DNA of 64,000 bases from Demetria terragena DSM 11295 (GTDB taxonomy: Bacteria > Actinomycetota > Actinomycetes > Actinomycetales > Dermatophilaceae). Every line of letters starts with the position of its first letter. The first letter of the stretch is position 1. The translations under genes and the position numbers were made by a program. Under the pieces are notes generated by a model, which was given only the letters and a program-made list of their open reading frames with translations, was not told where the DNA came from and ran no database searches. Positions 45,782 through 54,694 of this stretch are shown here, piece by piece. The stretch lies in contig NZ_AQXW01000002.1 in the NCBI RefSeq assembly GCF_000376825.1, positions 124,001 to 188,000 of the forward strand. Direction: 5' to 3'.

Positions 45782-45799
45782 AGCGCAATCGGTTGCGCA
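45782..45799. promoter_or_regulatory. LacI-type operator, site 3
   Basis: AGCGCAATCGGTTGCGCA is the most symmetric of the three sites (GCGCAATC/GGTTGCGC, with only the centre pair beside CG unmatched). It lies 49 bases before the start of the beta-hydroxyacid dehydrogenase gene. Confidence 0.75.
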
Positions 45800-45824
45800 C
45801 GACGCATCACGCCGCGCCAGTGTG

Positions 45825-45977
45825 TGGTTCCGAGACGATAAGGGCCTGAACGCCGCCCGGGTTCAGGAGATCGCCACGCGAGTGGGGGAACAACTGGCGA
45901 CCGACGGCGAGGTCCGGGCCCGGATCGACGCACTTGCGTTCGCCGTGCGCGGCTCCCGGAGCCATCCGAGCGACTGA
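45825..45977 (+). pseudogene. Truncated second copy of the sseB 3' end
   Basis: The plus-strand frame ending at the TGA at 45977 encodes a 50-residue tail that matches the C-terminus of SseB: '[21 protein letters not shown]' here against '[21 protein letters not shown]' in the intact gene. From the Gly-Leu at 45843 onward, 23 of 33 residues are identical. No start codon, ribosome site or SseB domain precedes it; the match stops near 45825, just beyond operator site 3. The rest of the 342-base gap 45734-46075 holds that site, the promoter and the leader of the next gene. Confidence 0.75.
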
Positions 45978-46075
45978 TCGGCCACGGCCGCCAATTCACT
46001 GCTGCCAAAATCCTCTCGCCTGTCACCGGGGCGCTAGCGTGCATTCATCGATTCGGACTCGAAAGAGGATTCAGA

Positions 46076-47956
46076 ATGTCCACTTCACCCTCCCGCAGAA
46101 TACGTATTTTTGCCGCGCTCTTGGTGACAGCTCTGGGTTTGCCGGCGGCCGGTTCGGCCGTCGCCACATCTGGCGACTCGGCTGAGTCGCCGCCTCACAT
46201 CTCCGGTCACCGGACGACTCCGGTGTATTCGTACGAGGACGCGATCTGGGAGACGGTGTACGTCGACGCTGGCCAGGACACCGACGCGGACGGTGAGAGC
46301 GACCGGGTTGCTGTCGATGTGGTGCGGCCCAAAGAAGCGGCCGAGAGCGGGCACGACTTGCCTGTGATCGTGACGACCTCGCCGTACAACTCCGTCATCC
46401 CAGGGACACATTCGAGCATGCGGGGCGCATTTGACGAGAACTTCAATCGATTGACCGCACCCACCGAGTGGCTGGACAACTACTTCGTTCCGCGTGGTTA
46501 CGCGGTGGCCTTCGTGGATGCCCCTGGCACCTTCCGCTCGACTGGATGCCATGACTACTTCGGCGGCCCGCGTGAGGTCCAGGGTGTTCGCAAGGTCGTG
46601 GAGTGGCTGACTGGCCTGGGGGAGGCGCAGACCCACGACGGAAAGCCAACGGCAGCCGGGTGGTCCAGCGGGCAGGTCGGCATGATTGGCCACTCCGCCA
46701 GTGGGATCAATGCCATCGGGGTTGCTGCGACGGGCGTCAAGGGACTGGAGACCATCGTCCCCTCGGGCGCCGGTGGTGACTTGTATCTGGATAATTCCTC
46801 GAGCGGAGATCCGGGCGGCGGACACGTGCTGGAGATGGTCAAGGGGTCCAACGGTGATCAGGTGCCGTCTCCCGACCCCTACTGTCGGGAGACGGCACTG
46901 CCTGCCCTCGCTGCTCGGGCGGAGGATCCTCGCTACGTCCGGAACGCATTCTGGGATGAGCGCACTGCCATTCGTTCCGCAGCCAACATTCGAGCGAGTG
47001 TCTTCCAGATGCATGGCGTCTCGGACGACCGTGTGTCAATGCAAAACGCCACGTCCTGGTGGAAGGCGATCGCGGCGCGTGACGTGCCTCGTCGACTTCT
47101 CGTCCACCCCTTGGGCCACCAAAACTGGCATGCCGTGGATCCCTCGGTTCATGAACGCCTCGGTGAATGGTTCGATTACTGGTTGCATGATCTCGATAAC
47201 GGCGTAATGAGCACACACCCGGAGGTCACGGTCATCGGCGGCGACGGAGAACGAAAGGAATACTCGACTTGGCCGCATCCAAAGGCGAAGGAGGTCACCC
47301 TCAAGCTCGGAAATACCGAGGGCGCCACGGCCGGGACATTAACGAGCGCCAGCCGACCCAAGGCTGACCGTGACGTGCTGGTTCGTGGGGAATCAGCGGT
47401 GTCACCGAAGGACCTGACCAAACATCGCGATACACAGGCGGTGTTCGTCAGCAATCCGTTGGGGCACGAGGTGACCGTCAGCGGCGACCTGTCGCTCACT
47501 GTGCGGCACAAGAGCACGCAGCCCGAGACAGCGATCCATGTGCAGGCGTTCAAGGTCGGCAAAGAACGGCGCTACCTCGACGCGGGCTACATGGATGGTG
47601 AGGAACTGTGCGTCGGCAGCGCAAGCGAGACCGACCGCCACTGCGTCCCGAAGCAAGACCAGTACTTCGCGGAGGTCGACGATTGGTCCCTCACGGGTAC
47701 CTCGGCGAAGCGGCCGACGCAACTGTCCGTCGACGACCGGACCATGCGCCCGCACCGCCCCGACGTGTGGAGCACCTCTTCCTTCACGATCGGAACTGGG
47801 GAAGAAGTGATCTCCAAGGGGCAGCGCATCGTCTTGGTGGTCCGGGTGGCACCCGGCGGTGCCCGTACTCCGGCAGCGGAGCACGAACTGCTCATCGACC
47901 CGAAGAAGTCCAGCCTGACCGTGCCGATCAAGGGGCGGGCGAGGTCGCTGCGCTAG
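46076..47956 (+). CDS. Secreted X-Pro dipeptidyl-peptidase/CocE-family hydrolase
   Basis: A 626-residue exported protein. The signal peptide runs to about residue 32 ('RRIRIFAALLVTALGL...'). The alpha/beta-hydrolase part begins with 'ETVYVDAGQDTDADGESDRVAVDVVRP', typical of PepX/CocE proteins. The nucleophile lies in 'GHSASGINA' (about residue 205), and the likely catalytic His is in 'HPLGHQNWH'. The C-terminal third is a jelly-roll domain ('LTVRHKSTQPETAIHVQAF'). It probably cleaves X-Pro dipeptides or esters outside the cell. GAAAGAGGA precedes the ATG. Confidence 0.88.
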   Translation: MSTSPSRRIRIFAALLVTALGLPAAGSAVATSGDSAESPPHISGHRTTPVYSYEDAIWETVYVDAGQDTDADGESDRVAVDVVRPKEAAESGHDLPVIVTTSPYNSVIPGTHSSMRGAFDENFNRLTAPTEWLDNYFVPRGYAVAFVDAPGTFRSTGCHDYFGGPREVQGVRKVVEWLTGLGEAQTHDGKPTAAGWSSGQVGMIGHSASGINAIGVAATGVKGLETIVPSGAGGDLYLDNSSSGDPGGGHVLEMVKGSNGDQVPSPDPYCRETALPALAARAEDPRYVRNAFWDERTAIRSAANIRASVFQMHGVSDDRVSMQNATSWWKAIAARDVPRRLLVHPLGHQNWHAVDPSVHERLGEWFDYWLHDLDNGVMSTHPEVTVIGGDGERKEYSTWPHPKAKEVTLKLGNTEGATAGTLTSASRPKADRDVLVRGESAVSPKDLTKHRDTQAVFVSNPLGHEVTVSGDLSLTVRHKSTQPETAIHVQAFKVGKERRYLDAGYMDGEELCVGSASETDRHCVPKQDQYFAEVDDWSLTGTSAKRPTQLSVDDRTMRPHRPDVWSTSSFTIGTGEEVISKGQRIVLVVRVAPGGARTPAAEHELLIDPKKSSLTVPIKGRARSLR

Positions 47957-47961
47957 ACCGG

Positions 47962-48975
47962 TCAGGGCCGGGGACCTGATGGGAGGTTCCTGGCCCAGCG
48001 GTCGATTCGGGACCAGTAGTGCTGGAGCCATTGTTCGACGTCATTCAGGTCATGATTCGGTGGGCGTTCGACCGCACGCGCAAGAACGTCGACAGGGTCG
48101 CGCAGCGGTAACGACGACCAGATCTGGCGAGGCGATCCAGTGCTCTCCAGACCTCGGTGGGTGACGATCACGGGTGCGAGGTGCGGGTTCTCCTCAAGCA
48201 TCTCGCGTGTTCCCTTGGCCCTCGGCGCCAGCACGCGCGGGTGGTCGGCGATCCAATCCCGAAGTCTCGAATTATGCTGCCGCGCAGCCCATTCCATCGA
48301 CTCAGCGTGCCGCTTTCTCGACCAGTTGCCACCTTCGGGAAACAAGATCAACGCGTCGGCAGAGTCGAGTGAGCGCGCGAAGGCCTCCAATTGGCGGTCG
48401 CGCTCGGTGACGTGCAGGTGGCGCGGTGGGAGGAAGTAGCAGTCCAGACGTCCAAGGAGGAGGTCCACGGCCGCATCCCACAGCAGAAAGCGTTTCAGCA
48501 TGACGCGCGGTTGGCGTCCCCACACATTAACCACCAGATGAACCACGATCAGTGAGTCACCCGAGCCGACGTGCCGCGCGAGAACCAACAGCGGTTGGCG
48601 GTCGGTGGCCTCTGGGATATCGACATCGGTCCGGAGCCGCAGTCCCGTCGTGCGCGCGACGATGTCGATGTAGCTCTGCAGCGCGCGTCCAAGAAGGTCG
48701 ACGTGTGCCTGACGCCAGACCGTGGAATCTCGTTTCCACGGGGGATGAACGAACCAGAGCCGCCAGCACCCGAAGACAAGTCGTAAGTCGAGCACCAGGC
48801 TCGCCAACCCGACGCGTACAAGGCGAAGTGCGCGGTGTCGCTTTGTGAAAGGCGCGAGGAGCAGGCACGGAATTGCCGCCAGTCCCAACAGGAGACATAG
48901 GGTGCCAATCAGCAACGGCCACAGCGGGTCTCGCAGAATTCGGCGCACCACCTTGGGCGGCACTGGCAGGCTCAT
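47962..48975 (-). CDS. Lysophospholipid acyltransferase family protein
   Basis: A 337-residue membrane-associated acyltransferase with a hydrophobic segment at about residues 18-45 ('PLWPLLIGTLCLLLGLAAIP'). The acyltransferase motifs are 'ARHVGSGDSL' (HxxxxD, about 137-146) and 'LFPEGGNWSR' (about 213). Expected function: acylation of lysophospholipid or glycerol phosphate. ATG 48975 overlaps the patatin stop by ATGA, so the two are translated together. The long upstream frame is not part of the gene. Confidence 0.88.
   Translation of the reverse strand: MSLPVPPKVVRRILRDPLWPLLIGTLCLLLGLAAIPCLLLAPFTKRHRALRLVRVGLASLVLDLRLVFGCWRLWFVHPPWKRDSTVWRQAHVDLLGRALQSYIDIVARTTGLRLRTDVDIPEATDRQPLLVLARHVGSGDSLIVVHLVVNVWGRQPRVMLKRFLLWDAAVDLLLGRLDCYFLPPRHLHVTERDRQLEAFARSLDSADALILFPEGGNWSRKRHAESMEWAARQHNSRLRDWIADHPRVLAPRAKGTREMLEENPHLAPVIVTHRGLESTGSPRQIWSSLPLRDPVDVLARAVERPPNHDLNDVEQWLQHYWSRIDRWARNLPSGPRP
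47965..47996. terminator. Candidate bidirectional terminator between convergent genes
   Basis: GGGCCGGGGACCT (47965-47977) and AGGTTCCTGGCCC (47984-47996) pair at 11 of 13 positions with a 6-nt loop. It begins 8 bases after the S15-type gene stop and overlaps the 3' end of the acyltransferase gene. Confidence 0.55.
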
Positions 48976-49847
48976 GGTGGCCCGCCGGAGGTGCCGAGCG
49001 CTTGGGCCAGATAGTCCTGGCCAGCCTTGTGGGCGCTCTCGATGCGACGGGCGATATAGCGCGGGTTCCGATGGAGCAGAGACATCATCGGTGCGTCGTC
49101 GACACCACTGGGCATGACGTGGACCTCGACGTCCTTTGGCAGCGCCGCCATCTCTTCGACGTAGCGATGGCGGCGTGCGATCTCGAAGGCGACCTGTGCT
49201 GCTTCCCACGGCCACCGGGGCGGCTTCAGTGGCTGTTCAACCCGCCCGACGTGCACCACGAAGACGCGGGTTGCGCCGAGGGTGAGGGCTCGGCTGATCG
49301 GGATCGAGTGCACGAGGCCGCCGTCGAGGTAGTGCTCGCCGTCGATTTCGATGCTGGGAAATAGCCCGGGCACGGCGCAGGAAGCGAGGATGGCTGGGGC
49401 CGCGAGACCGGAGCTGAACCAGCGAGCCGAGGCGTTCTCAATGCTCGCCGCAACGCATTGGAAGGGCACCGGCATCTGCTCGATCCGCTCCACCGGAAGG
49501 TGGGTGTCTAGCAAGTGCAGGAACGGACCTGGCCGCAGGAGATGGGACCTACCCCGCCGCGGGCGAGTGGCCCGCGGTGTCCGTGGCCGATTCGGCGCGC
49601 GCAGCAACGGGTCCCGCCATGGTGCGGCCGCGGCCAATTCGTCCCATAAAGCGTGGAGGCGCTGGAGTCCTGCCTGGGTGGGGTCGGCCGCCACGAAGGC
49701 GCCATTCACCGCACCAATGCTGGTGCCAAGGACCATGTCGGGCACGATTCCGTCGTCGAGCAAAGCGCGGATCGCGCCAACATGTGTCGCCCCGAGGATG
49801 CCACCGCCACCCAGAACGAAGGCCGTTACGGGCCGTAGTGGGGTCAA
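48972..49847 (-). CDS. Patatin-like phospholipase
   Basis: A 291-residue patatin-fold hydrolase. '[22 protein letters not shown]' is the oxyanion-hole region, the nucleophile is in 'GTSIGA' (Ser about residue 43), and the catalytic Asp is in '[11 protein letters not shown]' (about 174). It releases fatty acids from phospholipids. The only sensible start is a TTG (49847) overlapping the lpdA stop as TTGA, which is unusual. It pairs with the acyltransferase downstream as a deacylation/reacylation set. Confidence 0.88.
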   Translation of the reverse strand: MTPLRPVTAFVLGGGGILGATHVGAIRALLDDGIVPDMVLGTSIGAVNGAFVAADPTQAGLQRLHALWDELAAAAPWRDPLLRAPNRPRTPRATRPRRGRSHLLRPGPFLHLLDTHLPVERIEQMPVPFQCVAASIENASARWFSSGLAAPAILASCAVPGLFPSIEIDGEHYLDGGLVHSIPISRALTLGATRVFVVHVGRVEQPLKPPRWPWEAAQVAFEIARRHRYVEEMAALPKDVEVHVMPSGVDDAPMMSLLHRNPRYIARRIESAHKAGQDYLAQALGTSGGPP

Positions 49848-51244
49848 AGGTTGATCATGTGACCGGCGATGCCCTCGACGGCTTCCTTGACGGCCTCAGA
49901 GAGCGTGGGGTGCGCAAACACGTTGCGACTGACTTCGTCCGCCGTCAGATCCCACTTCTGCGCAAGGGTGAGGACGGGAAGCAATTCCGTCACGTCGGGG
50001 CCGATCATGTGCGCGCCGAGCAACTCGTTGTGCTTGCCGTCGGCAACGACCTTGACGAAGCCCACGGGGTCTCCAAGGCCCATCGCCTTGCCGTTCGCGC
50101 TGAACGGGAAGGTTGCCGTTTTGACGTCGTAGCCGGCGTCTTTGGCCTGCTTCTCGGAAAGCCCAAAGGAGCCAATCTGTGGGTGGCAGTAGGTCGCTCG
50201 CGGAACCATCGCGTAGTCGACGGGCATTGTTTCGGCTCCGGCCATCGTTTCGGCCGCGACCACACCCTGCGCTTCGGCGACGTGGGCGAGCATCAACTTC
50301 GCGGTGCAGTCGCCAATGGCGTAGACCCCATCGACGTTGGTACGCATGTAGTCGTCAATGGCAATTGCACCCCGGTCAGTCAGTTCAACGCCGGTGGCCT
50401 CCAGGCCGTAGCCCTCGACGCGTGGCGCGAAGCCAATTGCGGAGAGGAACTTGTCTGCTTCAAGGGTTTTCTGCTCCCCACCGTCGGCGGGGGAGACGGT
50501 CACCTTGACGCCGGAGCCGGTGTCTTCGACGCCTTCGACTTTGGTGCCGAGCAGGACGTTGATCCCCAACTTCTTGTAGTGCTTGAGCAACTCCTTGGAG
50601 ACTGCTTCATCCTCAGTGGGTACGACTCGGTCGAGGAACTCCACAACCGTGACGTCGACGCCGAAGTTCTTCATGACGTAGGCGAACTCGACGCCGATGG
50701 CGCCGGACCCAGCAATGACGATGGAGCCGGGCAGTTCGGGGTCGAGGATCTGCTCCTCATAGGTCACCACGTTCTTGCTGAGTTCGACCCCAGGAAGCAT
50801 GCGGGTGACCGCGCCCGCAGCGATGATGATGTTGTCGCCGGTGATTTCGCGGGTGCCGCCGTCGGCGTCCGCGACCGAGATGGTCTTGGGGCCAGTGAAG
50901 GTGCCCCATCCGTCAATCTCGGTGATCTTGTTCTTCTTCATCAAGAAGTGGACGCCCTTGACGATGCCGGCGCTGACCGCCCGGCTGCGCTCGTGGGTCG
51001 GTCCGTACGACATCGTGGCGTCACCCTCGATGCCGTACTTCTTCTTCTCATGGGTCAGCGTGTGTGCGAGTTCAGCGTTCTTGATCAGCGCTTTACTCGG
51101 GATGCAGCCCACGTTGAGGCACACACCGCCCCAGTACTTCTTCTCGATGACAGCAGCCTTGAGTCCGAGCTGGGAGGCGCGGATTGCCGCGACATACCCA
51201 CCAGGACCGGCTCCGAGGACGACAAGGTCAAAGTGATCAGCCAC
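49844..51244 (-). CDS. lpdA: Dihydrolipoyl dehydrogenase
   Basis: A 466-residue flavoprotein disulfide reductase. '[22 protein letters not shown]' at the N-terminus binds FAD; '[15 protein letters not shown]' (about residues 40-54) holds the redox-active Cys pair. '[18 protein letters not shown]' is the NAD site, and '[13 protein letters not shown]'-like '[15 protein letters not shown]' near the end carries the catalytic His-Glu. It is the E3 component of 2-oxoacid dehydrogenase complexes. The GTG at 51244 gives the normal length; the frame is open further upstream. Confidence 0.95.
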   Translation of the reverse strand: MADHFDLVVLGAGPGGYVAAIRASQLGLKAAVIEKKYWGGVCLNVGCIPSKALIKNAELAHTLTHEKKKYGIEGDATMSYGPTHERSRAVSAGIVKGVHFLMKKNKITEIDGWGTFTGPKTISVADADGGTREITGDNIIIAAGAVTRMLPGVELSKNVVTYEEQILDPELPGSIVIAGSGAIGVEFAYVMKNFGVDVTVVEFLDRVVPTEDEAVSKELLKHYKKLGINVLLGTKVEGVEDTGSGVKVTVSPADGGEQKTLEADKFLSAIGFAPRVEGYGLEATGVELTDRGAIAIDDYMRTNVDGVYAIGDCTAKLMLAHVAEAQGVVAAETMAGAETMPVDYAMVPRATYCHPQIGSFGLSEKQAKDAGYDVKTATFPFSANGKAMGLGDPVGFVKVVADGKHNELLGAHMIGPDVTELLPVLTLAQKWDLTADEVSRNVFAHPTLSEAVKEAVEGIAGHMINL

Positions 51245-51254
51245 GGGCACGACT

Positions 51255-52235
51255 CTAACGGGGCGACGGCGGGTGATGTGAGGGGTCCGACACTTCGAGG
51301 TCCAATGTCTCAATGACGGCACGAGCGAGTGCGCCGTCACAGATCAAGGTGTCGATAAATCCACCGGCCGCGGCCGCCCGGACGATGGCCGCACGTTCCG
51401 GTCCGAAGGGAATCCCGATGACGTGGGGGATCGCCCGCAACTCGTGCGGTCGAAGAGTGATGAGTCGCTCAGCGACTGCTGCTTGAACCGGTATGCCGTT
51501 GGCGTCGAGGAAGATTCCAGCAATTTCGCCGATGGCTCCGGCACGGCGAAGTTCTCGGTGTTCGGCTGAGGTCGCTGTATCGAACAGCGAGGAGTCATCG
51601 GGCTTCCACGCGCCGATGCCGACCACTGCCACAGTGACGTCCGCAACACGGCCAGCGGTGTCCTTGGCGTCGGGCTGATCACGCAGGATGCGCGCGGCCT
51701 CGGCATCGCTGGCCACAAAGGGGGCGTAGAACTGGTGAGCCGTCCCGCCGCCGAGCAGAGCGGCCTCACGCACGAGGTCAAGCGATGAATCGTGGTCTGA
51801 CCCGGTGCGTAGTGCGCCCGTCAACTGCACCACCTCGATGGGTGGGAGGCCGGGCAAGACGCCCACGACGGCGGCCACCGTGCGTGATGAGGGAAGCCCC
51901 AGAATATCGTCAGCGCCAAGGCAGCCGCCGAGCACATCGGCCGCCGCGGCCGCAACGGCGGCACGGCGTGCTGCTGTTGTCTGCTCCGCGCTGTCGACCA
52001 CGATGACGCGGCGCAGGTTCAATCGCTCGCGGATGGTGTCGGACAGATCAGCGTCCACTCCGGTTGGCGGGTCGACTTCGATACGCACGACGCCGGATTC
52101 GCGCGCCTCGACGAGAAGCCGAGCGACCTTGAAGCGGCTCATCGACAACTCGTGCGCGATCTGCACCTTGGATCGATCTTCCAGGTAGTACCGACGCGCG
52201 ACCGTCGCCAGAAGGTGCCGGTGGCTCTCGCTCAC
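51255..52235 (-). CDS. SorC-family sugar-binding transcriptional regulator
   Basis: A 326-residue regulator of the SorC/DeoR-sugar-binding type. The N-terminal HTH spans about residues 10-50 ('[27 protein letters not shown]'). The rest is a sugar-phosphate-binding domain with '[17 protein letters not shown]' and '[14 protein letters not shown]'. It is divergent from the polyol ABC operon and very likely controls it, sensing a phosphorylated intermediate such as xylulose 5-phosphate or fructose 6-phosphate (inference). Confidence 0.88.
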   Translation of the reverse strand: MSESHRHLLATVARRYYLEDRSKVQIAHELSMSRFKVARLLVEARESGVVRIEVDPPTGVDADLSDTIRERLNLRRVIVVDSAEQTTAARRAAVAAAAADVLGGCLGADDILGLPSSRTVAAVVGVLPGLPPIEVVQLTGALRTGSDHDSSLDLVREAALLGGGTAHQFYAPFVASDAEAARILRDQPDAKDTAGRVADVTVAVVGIGAWKPDDSSLFDTATSAEHRELRRAGAIGEIAGIFLDANGIPVQAAVAERLITLRPHELRAIPHVIGIPFGPERAAIVRAAAAGGFIDTLICDGALARAVIETLDLEVSDPSHHPPSPR

Positions 52236-52297
52236 ATGCTTCTCCGATCACGATGCGGACGGTGTCGGCAGATCGCACCGCTCGGCGACGTGATCTG

Positions 52298-52337
52298 GCA
52301 CACTTCTCTCAGATGTGCACCGTGCGCTCATTTGAGC
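52298..52337. promoter_or_regulatory. Inverted repeats between SorC gene and ABC operon, candidate operators
   Basis: Two dyads lie in the 168-bp divergent gap. GCACA (52298-52302) and TGTGC (52314-52318) are 11 bases apart. GCTCATTTGAGC (52326-52337) has perfect 5-bp arms around TT. Either could be the SorC site. GAGGAGG before the GTG at 52404 is the ribosome site of the binding protein. Confidence 0.4.
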
Positions 52338-52403
52338 ATACGGCCTGGCGGGTCCCTTGTGAACCGGTGTGAGAGCGCCATCGTGGCGTGAAGAGGAGGT
52401 CCT

Positions 52404-53756
52404 GTGCATAGGGCGAAATCAATGGTGGTGATGCCCGTTTCGGCGGCGTTGCTGTTGTCCGGCTGCGCTGGCTGGGGCGGTGGCGTCGGCGGAGGCGGCT
52501 CCAACACGATCAATGTGCTGATGGTCAACAACCCGCAGATGGTTGATCTGCAGAAGTTGGCGCCAGAGTTCACGAAGGAGACCGGGATCAAGGTCAACTT
52601 CACCGTCCTCCCGGAGAACGACCTGCGCGATAAAGCCAGCCAGGAGTTCTCGAGCCAGGCCGGTCAGTACGACGTGGCGACGCTGAGCAACTTTGAGATT
52701 CCGATCTACGCCAAGAGTGGCTGGGTCGCACCAATGAACGCGTTCACCAAACGCGACAAAGAGTTCGACCAAGGCGACATCCTGGAGCCGATGCGCAAGG
52801 CGCTGTCGGTTGACGGCGAGGTCTACGGCCAGCCTTTCTACGGCGAGTCCTCGTTCATGATGTATCGCAAGGACGTCTTCGCCGCCAAGGGCGTCACGAT
52901 GCCCAAGAACCCCACGTGGACTCAAGTCGCCGATATCGCGAAGAAGGTCGACCGAGCCGAGCGCGGTATGCGCTCCATCTGTCTGCGCGGTCAGCCCGGA
53001 TGGGGCCAGTTGTTTGCGCCGTTAACCACCGTGGTCAATACCTTCGGTGGCACCTGGTTCGACAAAGAGTGGAACGCCAAGGTCGACGACAAGGGCTTCA
53101 CCGACGCCACCAAGTTCTATGTGGATCTCACCCGCAAGCATGGACCGGCTGGCGCACCTCAGGCCGGATTCACCGAGTGCCTCAACAACATGACGCAGGG
53201 CAACGTGGCCATGTGGTACGACGCCACGTCGGCCGCAGGATCGCTCGAGGCGGCGAGCTCCCCGGTCAAGGGCAAGATCGGCTACGTGCCAGCGCCTGTG
53301 ATGAAGACTGACAGCTCAGGCTGGCTCTTTGCCTGGGCGTGGGCCATCGAGCAGGCCAGCCCCAAGAAGTCGCAGGCCTGGAAGTTCGTCTCCTGGGCGA
53401 GTTCCAAGAAATACGAGAACCTGGTCGGCGAAGAACTCGGGTGGAGCAAAGTCCCCTCGGGCAAGCGCACCTCGACCTATGCCAACCCGCGCTACCTCAA
53501 GGAAGCCGGTGCCTTCTCGGCGGCGACGAGGAAGGCGATCGAGAGCGCGGATCCGAATAATCCAGGCGTCCAGCCCAGACCTGCGCCCGGGATCCAGTTC
53601 GTCACCATCCCGGAGTTCCCCTCACTCGGGACACAGCTCAGTCAGGAGATCTCTTCGGCGATCGCCGGTCGTAAGACCGTGGACGAGGCCCTCGGCCTTG
53701 GTCAAGATCTCGCGAAAGACGTGGCAAAGCCCTATCAGGAGAGGGAAGGGAAATGA
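52404..53756 (+). CDS. ABC transporter solute-binding lipoprotein (polyol/sugar)
   Basis: A 450-residue extracellular binding protein. 'PVSAALLLSGCAG' ends in a lipobox with the acylated Cys near residue 21. The mature part follows the family-1 solute-binding pattern ('INVLMVNNPQMVDLQKLAPEFTKETGI', 'DVATLSNFEIPIYAKSGW'). It resembles the mannitol/sorbitol/glucitol type binding proteins more than maltose-binding proteins. GTG start after GAGGAGG. It delivers its ligand to the two permeases downstream. Confidence 0.92.
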   Translation: MHRAKSMVVMPVSAALLLSGCAGWGGGVGGGGSNTINVLMVNNPQMVDLQKLAPEFTKETGIKVNFTVLPENDLRDKASQEFSSQAGQYDVATLSNFEIPIYAKSGWVAPMNAFTKRDKEFDQGDILEPMRKALSVDGEVYGQPFYGESSFMMYRKDVFAAKGVTMPKNPTWTQVADIAKKVDRAERGMRSICLRGQPGWGQLFAPLTTVVNTFGGTWFDKEWNAKVDDKGFTDATKFYVDLTRKHGPAGAPQAGFTECLNNMTQGNVAMWYDATSAAGSLEAASSPVKGKIGYVPAPVMKTDSSGWLFAWAWAIEQASPKKSQAWKFVSWASSKKYENLVGEELGWSKVPSGKRTSTYANPRYLKEAGAFSAATRKAIESADPNNPGVQPRPAPGIQFVTIPEFPSLGTQLSQEISSAIAGRKTVDEALGLGQDLAKDVAKPYQEREGK

Positions 53757-54694
53757 CCGCTGCCACTCAAGAAGAACGCACCGACACCGCCCCGTCGACG
53801 CCCAGCCCGGCGCTGAGCAAGGCTGGCCGGTGGGCTCGACGGGCGCCCCTGCTTCCGGCGCTCATCTTCCTCATCGTGGTCACCCAGTTGCCCTTCATCG
53901 GGACGCTCATCGTGTCCTTTATGGACTGGAACGCTTACTACCCCAACGATCGTGGCTTCGCCGGTTTCGGAAACTTCGTCACCGTCCTGACCGACGTCAA
54001 CGCCCGTAAGGCGATTTTCGTCACCGTCGTGTTGACCACGACCGTCGTGTTGACGTCACTGCTCTTGGGGCTAGGAATCGCGCTTCTCCTGGACCGCAAG
54101 TTCCGCGGGCGCGGTGTGGTCCGAACGCTCATGATCACGCCATTCCTGGTCGTCCCCGTGGCTGCGGCGCTGCTGTGGAAGCACGCGCTCTACAACCCCG
54201 AGTACGGCCTCTTTAACGGCATGCTCACGATGATCTTCGGCGACAACGCTCCACAGCCGGACTGGATCACGAATAATCCGCTGATCGCGATCGGCGCAGC
54301 GATTGTCTGGCAGTGGACTCCGTTCATGATGCTCATCTTGCTGGCCGGCCTGCAGAGCCGACCGCTAGATGTGGTGGAGGCCGCCCGGATCGACGGGGCG
54401 TCGCCGTGGCAGATCTTCACCCACATGACGCTCCCGCACCTGCGGCCGTACTTGGAGTTGTCCGGACTTCTCGGGGCGATTTACGTGGTGCAGAACTTCG
54501 ACCATGTATTCACCATCACCTCAGGTGGGCTCGGCACGGCCAACCTGCCGTACTACATCTACCAAACGTTCTACACGGCGCTTGATTACGGCCGTGCGTC
54601 CGCTGCCGGAGTCGTCGTGGTGCTCGGCACCATCATCATCGCGACGTTCGCCTTGAGGACGGTCTTGAGCTTGTTCCAGGAGGAGTCGCGATGA
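53753..54694 (+). CDS. Carbohydrate ABC transporter permease, MalF type
   Basis: A 313-residue inner membrane permease with six hydrophobic segments. The cytoplasmic EAA loop is 'DVVEAARIDGASPWQIFTHMTLP' (about residues 205-227), which docks the ATPase. It overlaps the binding-protein stop by ATGA and the second permease by ATGA. It forms a heterodimer with the next gene product. Confidence 0.93.
   Translation: MTAATQEERTDTAPSTPSPALSKAGRWARRAPLLPALIFLIVVTQLPFIGTLIVSFMDWNAYYPNDRGFAGFGNFVTVLTDVNARKAIFVTVVLTTTVVLTSLLLGLGIALLLDRKFRGRGVVRTLMITPFLVVPVAAALLWKHALYNPEYGLFNGMLTMIFGDNAPQPDWITNNPLIAIGAAIVWQWTPFMMLILLAGLQSRPLDVVEAARIDGASPWQIFTHMTLPHLRPYLELSGLLGAIYVVQNFDHVFTITSGGLGTANLPYYIYQTFYTALDYGRASAAGVVVVLGTIIIATFALRTVLSLFQEESR

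Noticed and set aside
32777-45824. Prophage or integrative element.
   Set aside because: No integrase, recombinase, phage or conjugation gene and no tRNA gene are visible; content is metabolic only.
45201-45977. A 258-residue plus-strand frame that would include the sseB-like tail as a full gene.
   Set aside because: Most of it is antisense to the beta-hydroxyacid dehydrogenase gene. Only the last 50 residues have homology, so it is a remnant and not an intact gene.
32036-45977. The two sseB tails as target-site duplication from an insertion.
   Set aside because: They differ too much (about 30 percent at protein level in the best part) to be a recent duplication of the target.
49577-51316. 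A 579-residue open frame on the plus strand opposite lpdA and the start of patatin.
   Set aside because: It lies wholly antisense to lpdA, which has complete catalytic motifs. Long antisense frames are common in high-GC DNA, and this one has no ribosome site or family motif.
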